From assembly GCA_037074615.1 (NCBI GenBank), contig CM073560.1, forward strand, positions 1,247,501-1,311,500: a stretch of 64,000 nucleotides of DNA, read 5' to 3'. Each line of letters opens with the position of its first letter. Position 1 is the stretch's first letter. Source of the stretch: Leucaena leucocephala. Lineage: Eukaryota; Streptophyta; Magnoliopsida; Fabales; Fabaceae. This document shows positions 51,734-63,433 of this stretch, piece after piece. The translations under genes were made by a program, and so were the position numbers. The notes beneath the pieces were generated by a model. The model saw only the letters and a program-made list of their open reading frames with translations, was not told where the DNA came from and made no database searches.

Positions 51734-53955
51734 GAGAGATGACAACACGCGGGGAGTATGGATTGGTTGGATGAGGAGTGAATAAGATGATTGGGCTGCG
51801 CCTAGGCATACAGAGACGTTTATGTTTTCTTGGCGGAAGGCGTTCCCTTGAGAAGGGAGAAAGATAGGGAGAGGGCGACGCTCGTGGGATGGAGAGTGAA
51901 GTGGACGCGCCAAGTGGATGAGTGTAGGACAACTGTACAAGTGGGAAGGGGAGGGAGGGGCAAATGCAAGTGGGCGAGAGGTGCACGTGACGGAGGGCTG
52001 GGTCATGTGAATGGACTATTGTGTCTCTCTGTGGGACCCAAATCATGAGCGACACTTTTATTTACTACCATGAGATAAGACCAAACCCCACAACGAGAAG
52101 GAATCATAACAGGGCATGAGATGTTCTTAGCAAATCAGAAATATCACAAGAAACTAGTCTATCTATTACTCCATACTCTATTCCCCATCTTCATGAATCA
52201 TTAGAGGATAACCTTAAAACCACCAAAACATCTGTTACACAGGACATATTAGTTGGAATCTGAATAACAACGTAATCATGCTCTTGTAGGGAACTTATGA
52301 AGGATAGATTTATTAGTTTAGTAATCTATAAATTCCACCCGCTTTCATGCATTTCATAAATCATTTCATTTTAGAGATGATGCACGAATTATACCCGTAT
52401 ACCGAGTATATGAGTACTGTTACTCTCAATTATAATGATGATACACAAATCATTAGTATACAATAATTGCCATCTCAAATTCAAATATCACATGATTTTC
52501 TCGAAGAAAAACTGATTAACTAGTATACCTAACTCACTCAAACTCTTTCACTGGCAGTGGGTAGTGTCAATGCCAATTCCTACTTACATCAATTCATGCA
52601 GGCACCGTAAAACATTAATCATTACATTAACTATGGTCAATTAGCGAAAAGACCCGAGGGATTATTATTTTGTTTTCTTCCTGTAGAAATAGTTAAGTCA
52701 GCATCTGTGCTCCCTGCAAAGCACCAAGAGGAGCATCCAAACTTTTCTTTTACTCCAAACAGACATCGATGGTACGCGGAGAATCATATAATAAACAGGT
52801 AGGGCCCTTGAGATTATGAAGAAGATGAAGAAGCAAAGGAGTAATCCAAAAGAGACATCGAGTGAGAAGAAGAGAGGTAGTGATTATCAGAGAAACCTTC
52901 GTCGCAAAGCTAAAGACTTTCACACTGTCTCTTTTTAATGGATCCAATGTACAACTGCTTCAAGAATCAATCATTATACCAAAAAAAAAAAACAGAGAGA
53001 AGTTGTTGTGATTTATACATATAGAATATGATTGAGTACTGAGCTGCTTAATCAGTGGCATCCTTATTCTTATAAAAAACCTGTACACATGAACAAGCAA
53101 AGATCTTGTCAGAGACTAATGGTGGCTTGAACTTGAGAACGTGTGTGTGTGGTTGCACTTTCTAATCGCAATGGGGCATAAATGAGCTGTGCCCAGAGAA
53201 AAAGGTAAAGGAGGAAACTGGTGTTCCAAGCAACCTTGGATGGGATTTATATTCCAATGTTTGCAAAAGAGGCAGTGTGTTATTCAATCCAATCATGTGT
53301 CAGCCACTTTTGTTTTTCAGTTTCAGCTCAACGAAGTAGGTGTGCTGGCATATATTCTATTCTCTTTTCAAACCAACCATGTCAAAGCATTCAAAAGCAT
53401 TCAAATTGATGTTTTAGAGAAGGATGGTAGATAAGGCATTGGTTCTAGCGGAAATAGCCAAACGTCTTTGGGATAGCTACTAACTCCTTTCAATTAGACC
53501 GACGATAATATAATGTTTGAATCCAATTTAGTTAAAAAGATATTTTCTATGTTTATACGAAGTCAAATTTTAAGAATTTATGTTTAAGAGTCAAAACTTA
53601 TTTTATTAGGATAAACACTTGTTAGTTATTTATTTTGTTTTTTTTTTTATATAAGGCTGTGACATACAGAAAGAACTTAATCAATAACAATTAAGATATC
53701 AAGGCAGGAGCAATGCTGGTCGGAAAAAAAAGGGAGCAATGAATTCTTGAGATAAGTTCATAAGACGTGGGTGTGACGGACAAGCCAATCAACACATTTA
53801 TTTATTTTACTGAAGGTGAAATGTGACAGTTTGCTTTATATTTCTAGCATGATGATTACTGTGTACTTATGTACGTGTACGTATGTGATACGAGTATTAT
53901 TATTTATGAAAAAAGTGCCTGGAACTATTTGTTTTGGGTTTCTAAAAGCTCCAAT
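51734..53955. other. intergenic within duplication copy 2
   Basis: Same content as 40930-43150; no recognised gene. Confidence 0.5.
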
Positions 53956-53960
53956 TTTTT

Positions 53961-54421
53961 GAAGGAAAAATATAAAAAAAGACTATTTAAAATTTAAAAG
54001 AATAAAAAGGGCTTATAAATTTTTAAAAAGATAGATTAGGCAGGAAGTCCAATCTATCATTTTTAAATTACTGTGCACAGTTACAAATACCATTATAGGA
54101 GTTGTAAATACCATTAGCAGAGTTGCAAATACCATTATAGAAATTCAAATACAACTAGCAGAGTTGTAAATACCATTGAAAAAGTTGCAAATATTATTAC
54201 AAGAGTTGCAAATACTATTGACAGAGTTGTAAAAAATATAATTTTATTTTTTATTTGCAACTCTGCCAATAGTATTTGCAACTCCCATAATGGTATTTGC
54301 AACTATGCACAGTAATTTTTAAGTGACAGATTGGATCTCCTGCCCAATCTGTCTTTTTCTAAATTCATAGGTCTTTTTTGTCCTTCTAAATTTCAAATGG
54401 TCTTTTTTTTCCATTTTCCCT
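53961..54421. repeat. foldback element with internal 21-bp repeats, copy 2
   Basis: Duplicate of 43156-43616, apparently identical. Confidence 0.8.
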
Positions 54422-54615
54422 TTTTTTAATTTTAAAAAATTTATTTATAAAGATTTAATGACTATTTTTTTAAACAAATTGTGCACATCTATCTTCCCAA
54501 AACAAAAAAACACATACAATCTGTGTCCTTAAAGTTAAAAAAGGCTAATCCATTCTTCTTCTTTTTGGGAAAATGATCAATACCATTAAAATAGAGGAGA
54601 TTACAAATTTTTTTT

Positions 54616-55191
54616 AGGGCCTGTTTAGTTAGCAACTAAACCATAGTTTTAGAAGTTTTTTTACGCAAAATTTTAGTTTAGAAAAATTTTAAAACAAACA
54701 GCTATATTTGTCCATAAGTGCTTTTGGGTTAAACTATGGTTTTGAATAAGCTACTGAAACTAACTTTTGAAATAGTAAAAGAGCTTATGGACTATCTAAT
54801 TATTATTTTACTTTTATTTTTTCTTACACCCTATCTCCTCTCTCATCTCTCTTCTCTACCCTCTCTCCTCTCTCCTCTCTCCTCTCTCCTCTCTCCTCTC
54901 CACCGTTTCTCTTCTCTATCCTCTGTCCTCTCCACCTTCTCTCTTCTGTCCTCTCTCTCCTCTCTATTCTTCACCCTCTCTCCTCTCTCTTCTCTTTAAT
55001 AAAATCATACCCTTTTTAGTAATTTACCAATACAAAAAGTCATTTAGAAAATAATTATCCAAACACTTCTTTATTCAGAATCATTCTTTTCTATAAACTC
55101 TTCTTTAAAAGCCATTTTCCCTAAACTGTCCAAAAACCCTTTTTTTTTTCTATAAGCTAGTTTTCAAAAGTTTATCCAAGCACACACTTAG
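54616..55191 (+). repeat. MITE-like element, copy C, complete
   Basis: It runs from AGGGCCTGTTTAGTTAGCAA through an imperfect CCTCTCT tract (about 54834-54996) to AAGTTTATCCAAGCACACAC. Its right half is absent from copy B. The right end matches the GTGTGTTTGGATAAA end of the element at 17812. The class (hAT- or Mutator-like MITE) is not settled because no target duplication was found. Confidence 0.6.
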
Positions 55192-55229
55192 TATAAAAGA
55201 GGGCTAAAACCCATAATCTAAATGAATTA

Positions 55230-57435
55230 AACTAATAAGGAATTGAATCATAAATGCTCTGAAGCTATTAAATGCCGCAAATGTATAGGACACGTATCGT
55301 GCATAGCTGATATAGAAAGATCTTCCTTTGTAAACACATATGTAACCCGATTGACAACTCTTAATATAAACTGCAGTTGTAAGTCCTACCGCTTGCTCAA
55401 GAATTCCTCAATCTTTGCAAATAGCAAATTGCCTCTCTGCCTTATATTACTAACTCTCAATATGTCAATGAGATACTTAGCATCTGATTCAAGTATGACT
55501 TAACTGTATCTTTTGTCCCATGCAGTCTAGAGTCCCTGATAAACAGCCCACTCTTCAAACTTGGCTGCGTTACAGGAACCAATGAAATTGGACAAACTAT
55601 ATATCCAACTGCCATTTTAGTCTCTTAACACTCCACCATAATCTGCTTTATTATTAGACGCAAACATAGTCCCATCCACATTAAGCTTGAACTAACCTAG
55701 AGGTGGTAGTTGCTAATACAAATTCTTTGTGTCAGAAAAATACTATAAATTATCATGGTATTTAACCTATACATACTTCTTCCACACTTATAAAATAACT
55801 AGTTTTGGATGTTCAAATCTCATGGCATCTAGGTTAAAGACAATTAAATTTCTCTACAGCCAGAGCCTCCAAATAGCTACTCCCCAAATGAGAATTTGCC
55901 AATGCTCTGTCAAGTATCTCAAACAAACAAGAAAACCCAACAGCTTTCGGACCTTTCCATGTGAATTTTGAACCTTTGAATCTCATATCTGTTAGACCAC
56001 AAGCAGCAACCTTCATATTAAACCAATCCATTCTACTGTGCCTGACGATCGTGCCCCCACTTCTTTCTGAAGAGAAAAGGATATCATTAAAGTCTCTTGT
56101 TGCAACCTAAGGTGTAGGGATAGAATAGGAAAGCGTATGAATCTTATCCCACAGGATCTCCTATCTTGAATGTGGAATAACATAAACCACTGTGAGCTTG
56201 GAAGTTGGTTTCCCCGACAGCGAGCATTCCATATGAAAAAATTGCCTATCCTCCTCAAGCAAAGTCACCTTAATTAAATTATTTTTCCAAGCCACGACTA
56301 TATCTTCTGATATTCCTTCACTAGGAATAACTTTAACAGCATCAAAATCCATCGCAAGTAGAGATTGAAAACGGCTTACTCTATCATACCTTATTTCAGC
56401 CAATATAATTAAATATGGGCCAAGGACCATTGCACACTACTTTTAAATTTGTAAGGAGCACATCATTACAAGCGCCCTTGTATTCTAATCAAGAATATCA
56501 TCCATAAAAAATATCAGTGTTTCTCGTTTGCCTGGCTCCCCCTTATTTCCTTGGTTTTACGCTGCCGTCGAGATTTCTGCACCACCCGCCACTGCCCTTG
56601 GTTACTCACAGGCGCCCCTTCACTATTCACACCACCCCCATTTCATTACTATGCTCCGGACGTATCTCCTTAGGAACCCCTTGCATTTTCAACTTTTTTG
56701 GGCGTACTTCAGCTCTATGACCATAAACTTTACACTGTGGACAGAATAAATGAAGCCCTTCGTACTCAAAGAAATATTCCTCCCCATCTAATGACAACCC
56801 AAACATAAGCTGTTTGCTTAAATCCACTAACACACAGATTCTTGCATAATGCCCTCTCAACTGATATAGGAAGTGTTCATATCAATCTTGATAGTTTATC
56901 CAATTCTATTACCTATTATAAGTTTCCTCATCATAATACTCCAAAAAAACTCTAGGTAACCTTTTCCTCAATGATAGCCTTTGTAGCCGATGCTCTTGTC
57001 CAGAAGTTTAACAATGACAGCCTTGCGCCATGCGCGATATAACCCTTTCCTCAATCCCCCTAAAAACGTGAAGGTTGGAAAATTCCTTTCTGGATCTTCC
57101 ACAGTTTTGAAAAGAGGCTCCTCCTTGTCCTGTTCAGAACCATGACCAGAATCCTCAGACATAGTGCCATCTGATGTCAAGCTATCTTCCTCTTCTGAAT
57201 CATCATCAGACTGTAAATCCTTAGTCTATTCCATTGAGTTTCTCAGCAAAGGAAGACCCGGAGCTTCCTCCATTTCCTTTCCCGACAAGTTTAGGCCAGT
57301 GGCCATGCAGATATTGTCTCCACGAGTTTTTATTGCATTCTTAATCTTCTTTGAACTTCTTAACAGTTGGTCATCGTCCTCCTGAGATAGAGGAACCAGC
57401 TGTTGAGCTTTTGCAGAGAGAACAATCTCCATTTT
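55230..57435 (-). mobile_element. degenerate L1-type LINE, reverse transcriptase missing
   Basis: On the minus strand, ORF1-like remains run from 57432. They include GLRKGLYRAWRKAVIVKLLD (DUF4283 type) and a zinc knuckle LHLFCPQCKVYGHRAEVRP whose last Cys is replaced by Arg. An endonuclease-domain piece follows (LILAEIRYDRVSRFQSLLAM, IVVAWKNNLIKV), and another near 56030-55834 (GSKFTWKG, LDRALAN). The element then jumps to an RNase H-like piece at about 55690-55230 (KLNVDGTMFASNNKADYGGV, AKFEEWAVYQGL). The reverse transcriptase between them is not found. Many stops and frameshifts are present, so this is an old dead copy. Confidence 0.8.
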
Positions 57436-57641
57436 TCAGATGGGGGTAAGGAGATTACAAAGTTAAGCAGTCCAAGATCGTAAAAACAGAGAGACGGAGA
57501 GAGAGTCATTCAATAAATATACTATAGTCTTAATCTCTTTTTTGGACAAAAACCTCGTTCTGTGGACCTTCTTTTCTTTGGGCCCCAAAAATTCTGAACA
57601 ATAAAAAGATTTGGTTCCCAAAGCCTTTGAGTGTCTTGGCC

Positions 57642-57649
57642 TATAAAAA
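57642..57649 (+). promoter_or_regulatory. TATA box of the zinc-knuckle pseudogene
   Basis: TATAAAAA lies about 135 bp before the original ATG (57782), so the promoter still looks plausible. It is about 200 bp beyond the LINE remnant. Confidence 0.45.
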
Positions 57650-57781
57650 GCCCTGGATTTGGAGCGAACTAACAGACCCCTTTGGCCTCCCCTCAGGCAA
57701 CCGTAGTGGCGCCATCGCCTCCGCCGCAACAAGCTACGAAGCGTCTCGTAGCTGCACAGATTGTGAGTCTCGGAGACTAAG

Positions 57782-60066
57782 ATGGTGAGTCAGAGGCAGC
57801 GACTTGCTCGGAAAAAATTCAAAGCAGAGCACCCTGAACTGTTCCCAAAGCCAGAGCCGACGCCCCCAAAAGACCCTGACAAGAAGAAGAAGAAGAAACC
57901 GAAGAGTTTGCACTAGCGCAAAAAGGGAGAATCGAAAGAACTCGGTGCTACTAATAAACCCTTTAAAAGGAGTTCCAAGAAACACCCACTTAGAGTTCCT
58001 GGTATGAAGCCTGATGAGACTTGTTTCATCTGCAAAGCTAAAGACCATATTGCTAAGTCCTGTCCCGAAAAAGCTGAGCGGGAAAAGAATAAGGTGCGAG
58101 CTTAGTTCTATTTTTGGTAAATATTGTACCCCAAAAGAACCTAGGCGTGGGGAAACTTAATCACTTTGACGTTGCTTTCTCCGAGTCTCCTTAATATAAT
58201 CATGAATGGTGCCTTCAGAAGACAATGTCTTTGCCAAAGAATAATAGGGTGGTTGAATCAATATAACTGGATATGTCACGTCGATGTGTCTTAATGATTA
58301 GCTTGGTCGTTTCAGATATGTTTACGTTGTCGGCAGCGCGGTCACAGAGTCAAGAATTGCCCTCAGGTGAAAGATGGCGCCAATGATACGAAAATATGCT
58401 ATAATTGTGGAGAAACTGGACACGCACTTTCAAAATGTCCACAGCCTCTTGAAGATGGTATTTAAGAATTTTTGTGCCGTTTATATAATGTGGTTGCATG
58501 TTTGCATCATCTCTCAAAAATATGGCTTATACTGCTGTTCAGAAGCAGTTTGCTGTTTTTGATTAAAATCCTGTCTTTCCGGGAATACCGGAATAGGTGT
58601 AGTCTTAATCTTATGGAAGTTGCAGTACTTTGAGTTCTGAATCTATCTGTGCATGCATCTTGTCTAGGAGATAAATATGGTTATACTATGGCATGTCTCT
58701 CTAGGTGTCAATATTGCCACTTTAGTTCTAGACTTGTTTCATAGAATCATATTATCTTCAGGAAGACATGCAATTAGTTTTCTTTATACATCCATGCCGG
58801 TAATAAGTATACAATGAGAATAGGTTTACTTGGCAAATGTATGTGTTGCTTGAAGAAGATACCAACAAAATTCATTGTAGTATAAGCTCATCTCACTTAC
58901 ACTTAATCCCTTCTAGGAAACAATGATTCAGATACTCCAGGAAAAGTCCTATTATACTCCTGTTTTAATAACATTATCATCTCCCTGGGAGACTGGAGAA
59001 ATTTAGAAGAGAGAGAGGGACACCCGGACTCCATTTCTTCATATTTACTGGTATCCAGCGGTTGGTTGTTGATTTGGTACTTAAATATCGAACTTCTGTC
59101 CCCAACTTTGAATGCTTTAGTACTACAAATATTTGAATGATGTAGTCTACAAGTAAAGGATCAAATAAGTTTTATTCTTTAAAATGCCGATTCAGTCAAC
59201 ATGGGATGTGTCTCTTAGTTGTAGTGCCCAAGAACATATGTGATTTTCCTTCTGTGAATATTTTTTAGGATACCTCTCTCAAGGTGGGGCTATTAACTTT
59301 TGCCTTTTGATAAAATGTCAATTTCTCAAATTTATTTGTTGGCATTCTAATCTGTTACTTTCGTTTGTTTTCTTAGTTGTCATGGTATAAAATTGTTCTG
59401 CTGGTGATGCAGGGGGAACAAAATTTGCTGATTGCTATGTGTGTAATGGACGTGGGCACTTGAGCAAAAACTGCCCTCAAAATTTCCGTGGTATCTATCC
59501 AAAGGTATTGTAATTCAAGGCATTTATTAGTATGCCATAAGTCATAAGTCTTCATTTCCCCCCTCAAATTATGGCAGAAGACGATTTTATTCATTTGATG
59601 CATCTACACAACATTTCCCTCATTATCATTTTAGTTTTCTTCACGGTGGTTGCTGTAAGATATGTGGCGGCGTGACACATTTGGCAAAGGATTGCCCTGA
59701 CAAAGGGAAAAAAGAGTCTTCTGCTGCTAATTGGTCTATGAATGCTGGTAAGATTTCTACAAGAAGCTTGATTGTTTTATCTTTTATGTTCTGTTTTTGT
59801 TTTTGGGGTGAAAGCTTGATTCTATGTTTCTGTTTTTTTATGTAAACTTTAAGCTTTTAAGACTGATATATCACTTCCATTTTCCCTCGATTCTTATTGG
59901 AACTGAAGGAGGGCCAAAAAATCAGGTGACCAAACTTGTGAGCTGGGATGATCTTCAGGATGACTTCATGGCAGATGACGTATCTAATGTTGACAAGCCC
60001 TACAAATCCAAATAAAAAAATGTCAATGAAAAACCAAAGAAGGGTCCTAAAGTTGTAAACTTCTAA
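57782..60066 (+). pseudogene. CCHC zinc-knuckle protein gene (ZCCHC9/AIR-like), three disabling changes
   Basis: Original exons are 57782-58093, 58316-58457, 59413-59504, 59645-59749 and 59909-60066. They carry five CCHC knuckles: CFICKAKDHIAKSC, CLRCRQRGHRVKNC, CYNCGETGHALSKC, CYVCNGRGHLSKNC and CKICGGVTHLAKDC. A Lys-rich N-terminus and an acidic WDDLQDDFMADD tail complete it. Relatives such as ZCCHC9 and yeast Air1/2 act in nuclear RNA surveillance; the role of the plant member is inference. Damage: TAG at codon 45 (57914-57916); the acceptor before exon 4 reads TTCTTCAC instead of an AG end (59643-59644); and TAA at 60013-60015 comes before a still-readable KKGPKVVNF tail. Introns remain, so it is not a processed copy. 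Restart at a later Met (58004) could give a short protein, but the lost acceptor still breaks knuckle five. Confidence 0.8.
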
Positions 60067-60747
60067 TGAAAGTTTATATCTCAGCATGTTTTTGCGTATT
60101 ATTTGTTTCCATTTTCTGTTCCCTGTGTAAAATTTGATATCGATAAATTATTTTCAACGAAGCACTCTAGCATAGAGATGAAGAAAGTTACTTTTATTAC
60201 CCTGACTCGAAATTGTTCAATTTTGCAAAAGAGGTTTGATAAACGAATAGCGAAAATTGGAATTGAGGACCTATTGACAAATATATTTGACAAATCTAAG
60301 ATGAATGTTACTGCTATTTTTTGCTTTTTTTTTTTCAATTAAAAGGGTTACCGCATATAACTTCACTTGAGATTACAAGTAGAATTAAATATATAATTAT
60401 TAACTTAAATGATGTTACTATGATTCTAACGTAAATATTATCCATCGTTATTATGGTCTTTTTAATAAAATCCCAAAATTTTCATTAGCTGTGCAACCTG
60501 AAAGCGAAAATGGGGGGGAAGGACATGCACATAAAATCACGATTATCCATTTTGAAGTTTAGAGAAATTACAACCTTTGTTTGCCTCCTCAAAATTCTCC
60601 TTCTCCCCGTTTTTGTCGCAGCCTTTATACGTCCTTAATGTCTTCTTCCCCTAAATAAAGGATCTCTTCCTCTGTCTCGCTCTCTTCTCTCTGTTTCTTC
60701 CTCATTCTCTCACTTCTCATCGCACTTCATCTTTTCTCAGAGACAAC

Positions 60748-61672
60748 ATGGTACGTTCCCTCGGGCCTCAACTCTTCTTCATTCTTTATGTTGCAATTCT
60801 TCTTTCTGTAAGAAGCTAACCATGAAAATTGTTAAACACACTTATTGTGTGTTAAATAAATTAAAGGATGCAATGAAATTCACCAAAATAATTGTTTCCT
60901 TAGGAGATAAAATTGTGCTGACGTTTAAATACGTTGAACATGGAAAAGATTCCAGGGTAAGATTTTAGGGTGAAATGATTTTTGACATGAGAGCAGAACT
61001 TTCTGGTCAATACAAATAAAGGAGTCATACGCACTTTTTTATGAATTAAGTTTCTCGATCTCATTATAGTATACTGGTATCACTTTGATTGTTTGCAAAA
61101 AAATAATTTGGGTTATTAGGCGAATGCGGCGTCTGGAATGGCTGTGAATGATGAGTGTAAGCTCAAGTTTCAAGAGCTGAAAGCAAAGAGAAACCATCGT
61201 TTCATTGTGTTCAAGATTGAAGATCAAGAAATTGTGGTGGACAAAGTTGGAAACCCAAATGCTAATTATGAAGATTTCACTTCATCTCTTCCTTCTAATG
61301 AGTGTCGCTATGCTATCTTTGATTTTGATTTCATTACTGATGAGAATTGCCAAAAAAGCAAGATCTTCTTCGTCGCCTGGTAATTAATTTTAGATTCATA
61401 ATTTGCATATATCTTTTGTTTCTTCTAATGCATATATATATAATATAATATATTATATTATATATATATATATACACACACACAACTTCACTTTCGTGCA
61501 TGATTGTGATGATACATGAAGGTCTCCGGATTCATCAAAAGTCAGGCAAAAGATGGTGTATGCGAGCTCAAAGGACAGATTCAAGAGGGAACTAGATGGC
61601 ATTCAATTTGAATTGCAAGCAACTGATCCCAGCGAAATGAGCTTCGACATCATAAAAGCAAGGGCATATTAA
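60748..61672 (+). CDS. ADF: actin-depolymerizing factor (ADF/cofilin)
   Basis: Exons 60748-60750 (ATG only), 61120-61379 and 61522-61672 give 137 residues. The one-codon first exon followed by an intron is the characteristic plant ADF structure. It starts [18 protein letters not shown], with Ser6, the phosphorylation site that blocks actin binding in plant ADFs. [27 protein letters not shown] and [20 protein letters not shown] (with the long actin-binding helix region) follow. The end [20 protein letters not shown], then [13 protein letters not shown], is the canonical C-terminus. ADFs sever and depolymerise actin filaments in the cytoplasm. The sequence is closest in character to the ADF7/ADF10 group ([16 protein letters not shown]). 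Intact. Confidence 0.96.
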
Positions 61673-61812
61673 TTGATATATTATCATGTGATCATTTATC
61701 CTCATAGTTTCAATCTTTACCCTTACCCGTTTTTTTTTTTTTTTGCAGCATTCTTAATTTTGATCTTTTTCATTGTCAGTTGTTCGTTTTCCTCCTTCTT
61801 GTTTGTTGAATT

Positions 61813-61816
<4 letters not shown>

Positions 61817-61852
<36 letters not shown>
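61817..61852. repeat. (TA)n microsatellite
   Basis: About 18 uninterrupted TA units, 150 bp beyond the ADF stop codon. A shorter TA/CA tract lies in the second ADF intron near 61432-61482. Confidence 0.9.
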
Positions 61853-61855
<3 letters not shown>

Positions 61856-61859
61856 TAAG

Positions 61860-63430
61860 CCCCTAGTTTGATCTAATACTCAGAATCTAAAATACTCTTT
61901 GTAATGCATTTCAGACTCGTTAGATGTCTGGTCTAAATGCCCACACTGCATGCATTGTTCCACTTTTAAAAGACAAATATATTTCACTATGACTAGTTCT
62001 TCCCATTTCTTTTTTTCTTTTTGATACATATACTCTTCCAGCCTTTAATATAAGAGCTAGTTAATATTTTTGAATAGATTAAGGAAGCCAGATAAATCAG
62101 TTAACTTTGACCAAATCTAACCCTTCAAAACTAATTCATATTATATACTTATTAATCTACTCAAATTAGTCAGATAATTCTTATATTATTATAATTAATT
62201 GATTTATTTAGCTTTATTAATTTATGCAAAAAAGTTAACTAGCTTTTATACTAAAGAGTAAAAGAGTATAAAAACTTATGTAATTAGTTGCATGCCCCAG
62301 TACACAAGACTCTTATTAGAATTAGAAGGTCGTAAGGAGAAACAAATGTGCACATCCTTACCTTTATAAATGATGAGGTTGTTTTTAAGATTTATACCTA
62401 TTCAGGTTATATGACCCAACAACCTTAGTGTTACTCCCAGACTCACCTCATGCAATATCCAAAATTTAAGATGCACAATCTGATACTGACTTTGTGATCG
62501 CCCCATCAATTATATATGGTTCGGTAAGTCACACATCTTGTTTCATTTGCCAATTTGAAGCGGAATGAGCGAAGAAGAGGCATTGATACTATTTACGAAC
62601 TTGGAATTTTGAGATCCCACAATTCCACAAACACAAAATCATCTTTGCTAACGATGATCAAACCTCGGCCAATAATGGTGGCTGCCCAAGAACCTAGTTT
62701 CCACAGACATTAATTAAAGGTCCTACATCAATGTGAAGAGATTATTTGCTTTCGTATGCGCTTGCTATTTTGAGAACTCATCAGTATTAACACCAGAAAT
62801 ATTTGTTTAGAAATTAAGTGTCAGAACAGCTAGCTGGAACAAAGTGAAACGTCAATCTCCCTCGCCTTCTCAAACTGTGTACCTAAATTACCTCTTCTAC
62901 ACGTTTATTTGACAAATTCAAAAGATAAACCTCACTTTTTTGTTCTTCACGAAATTTTACATTGTGCAACACATTAATGATGCCCATGCAACACATTAAC
63001 GATGCCCATTAACCATGCAACACGTTTATTTGACAAATTCAAAAGATAAACCTCACTTTTTTGTTCTTCACGAAAATTTACATTGTGCAACACGTGAACG
63101 ATGCCCATGCCATCCTTGTCTCTGAGATTTCAACGGATGAATGTTGCGAAATTTGTTGCATGAACTTTCCTAATATTCAAGATCCACTTGCCATAAAGTG
63201 ATGGCTTTTAAGTTATCGATGAATGTGAATATATACAACGACCGTCTCCTCTGACTCTGCCCAATCTTCCGACCACGGTTTACACATATTATTTTTGACA
63301 ATAAGATAGTAGTTTTCATTTGAAAAATTACCCATAAGTGAAATAGAATAGATAAAAAAAATTATACGTGTGTGTGAGCTCTGGGTTATATCTGTGTTTT
63401 ATAGAAAAGCCGACGTGAATGCACAGGCAA
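61860..63430. other. intergenic between ADF and the LRR receptor gene
   Basis: No gene recognised. It contains a 121-bp tandem duplication (62900-63115) and, in its last part, the presumed promoter and leader of the receptor gene. Confidence 0.5.
62900..63115. repeat. tandem duplication, 121-bp period, about 1.8 copies
   Basis: The stretch starting CACGTTTATTTGACAAATTC at 62900 starts again at 63021 and continues through ACATTGTGCAACAC. Small internal repeats of ATGATGCCCATGCAACACAT type lie at the copy junction. Confidence 0.85.
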
Positions 63431-63433
63431 ACC

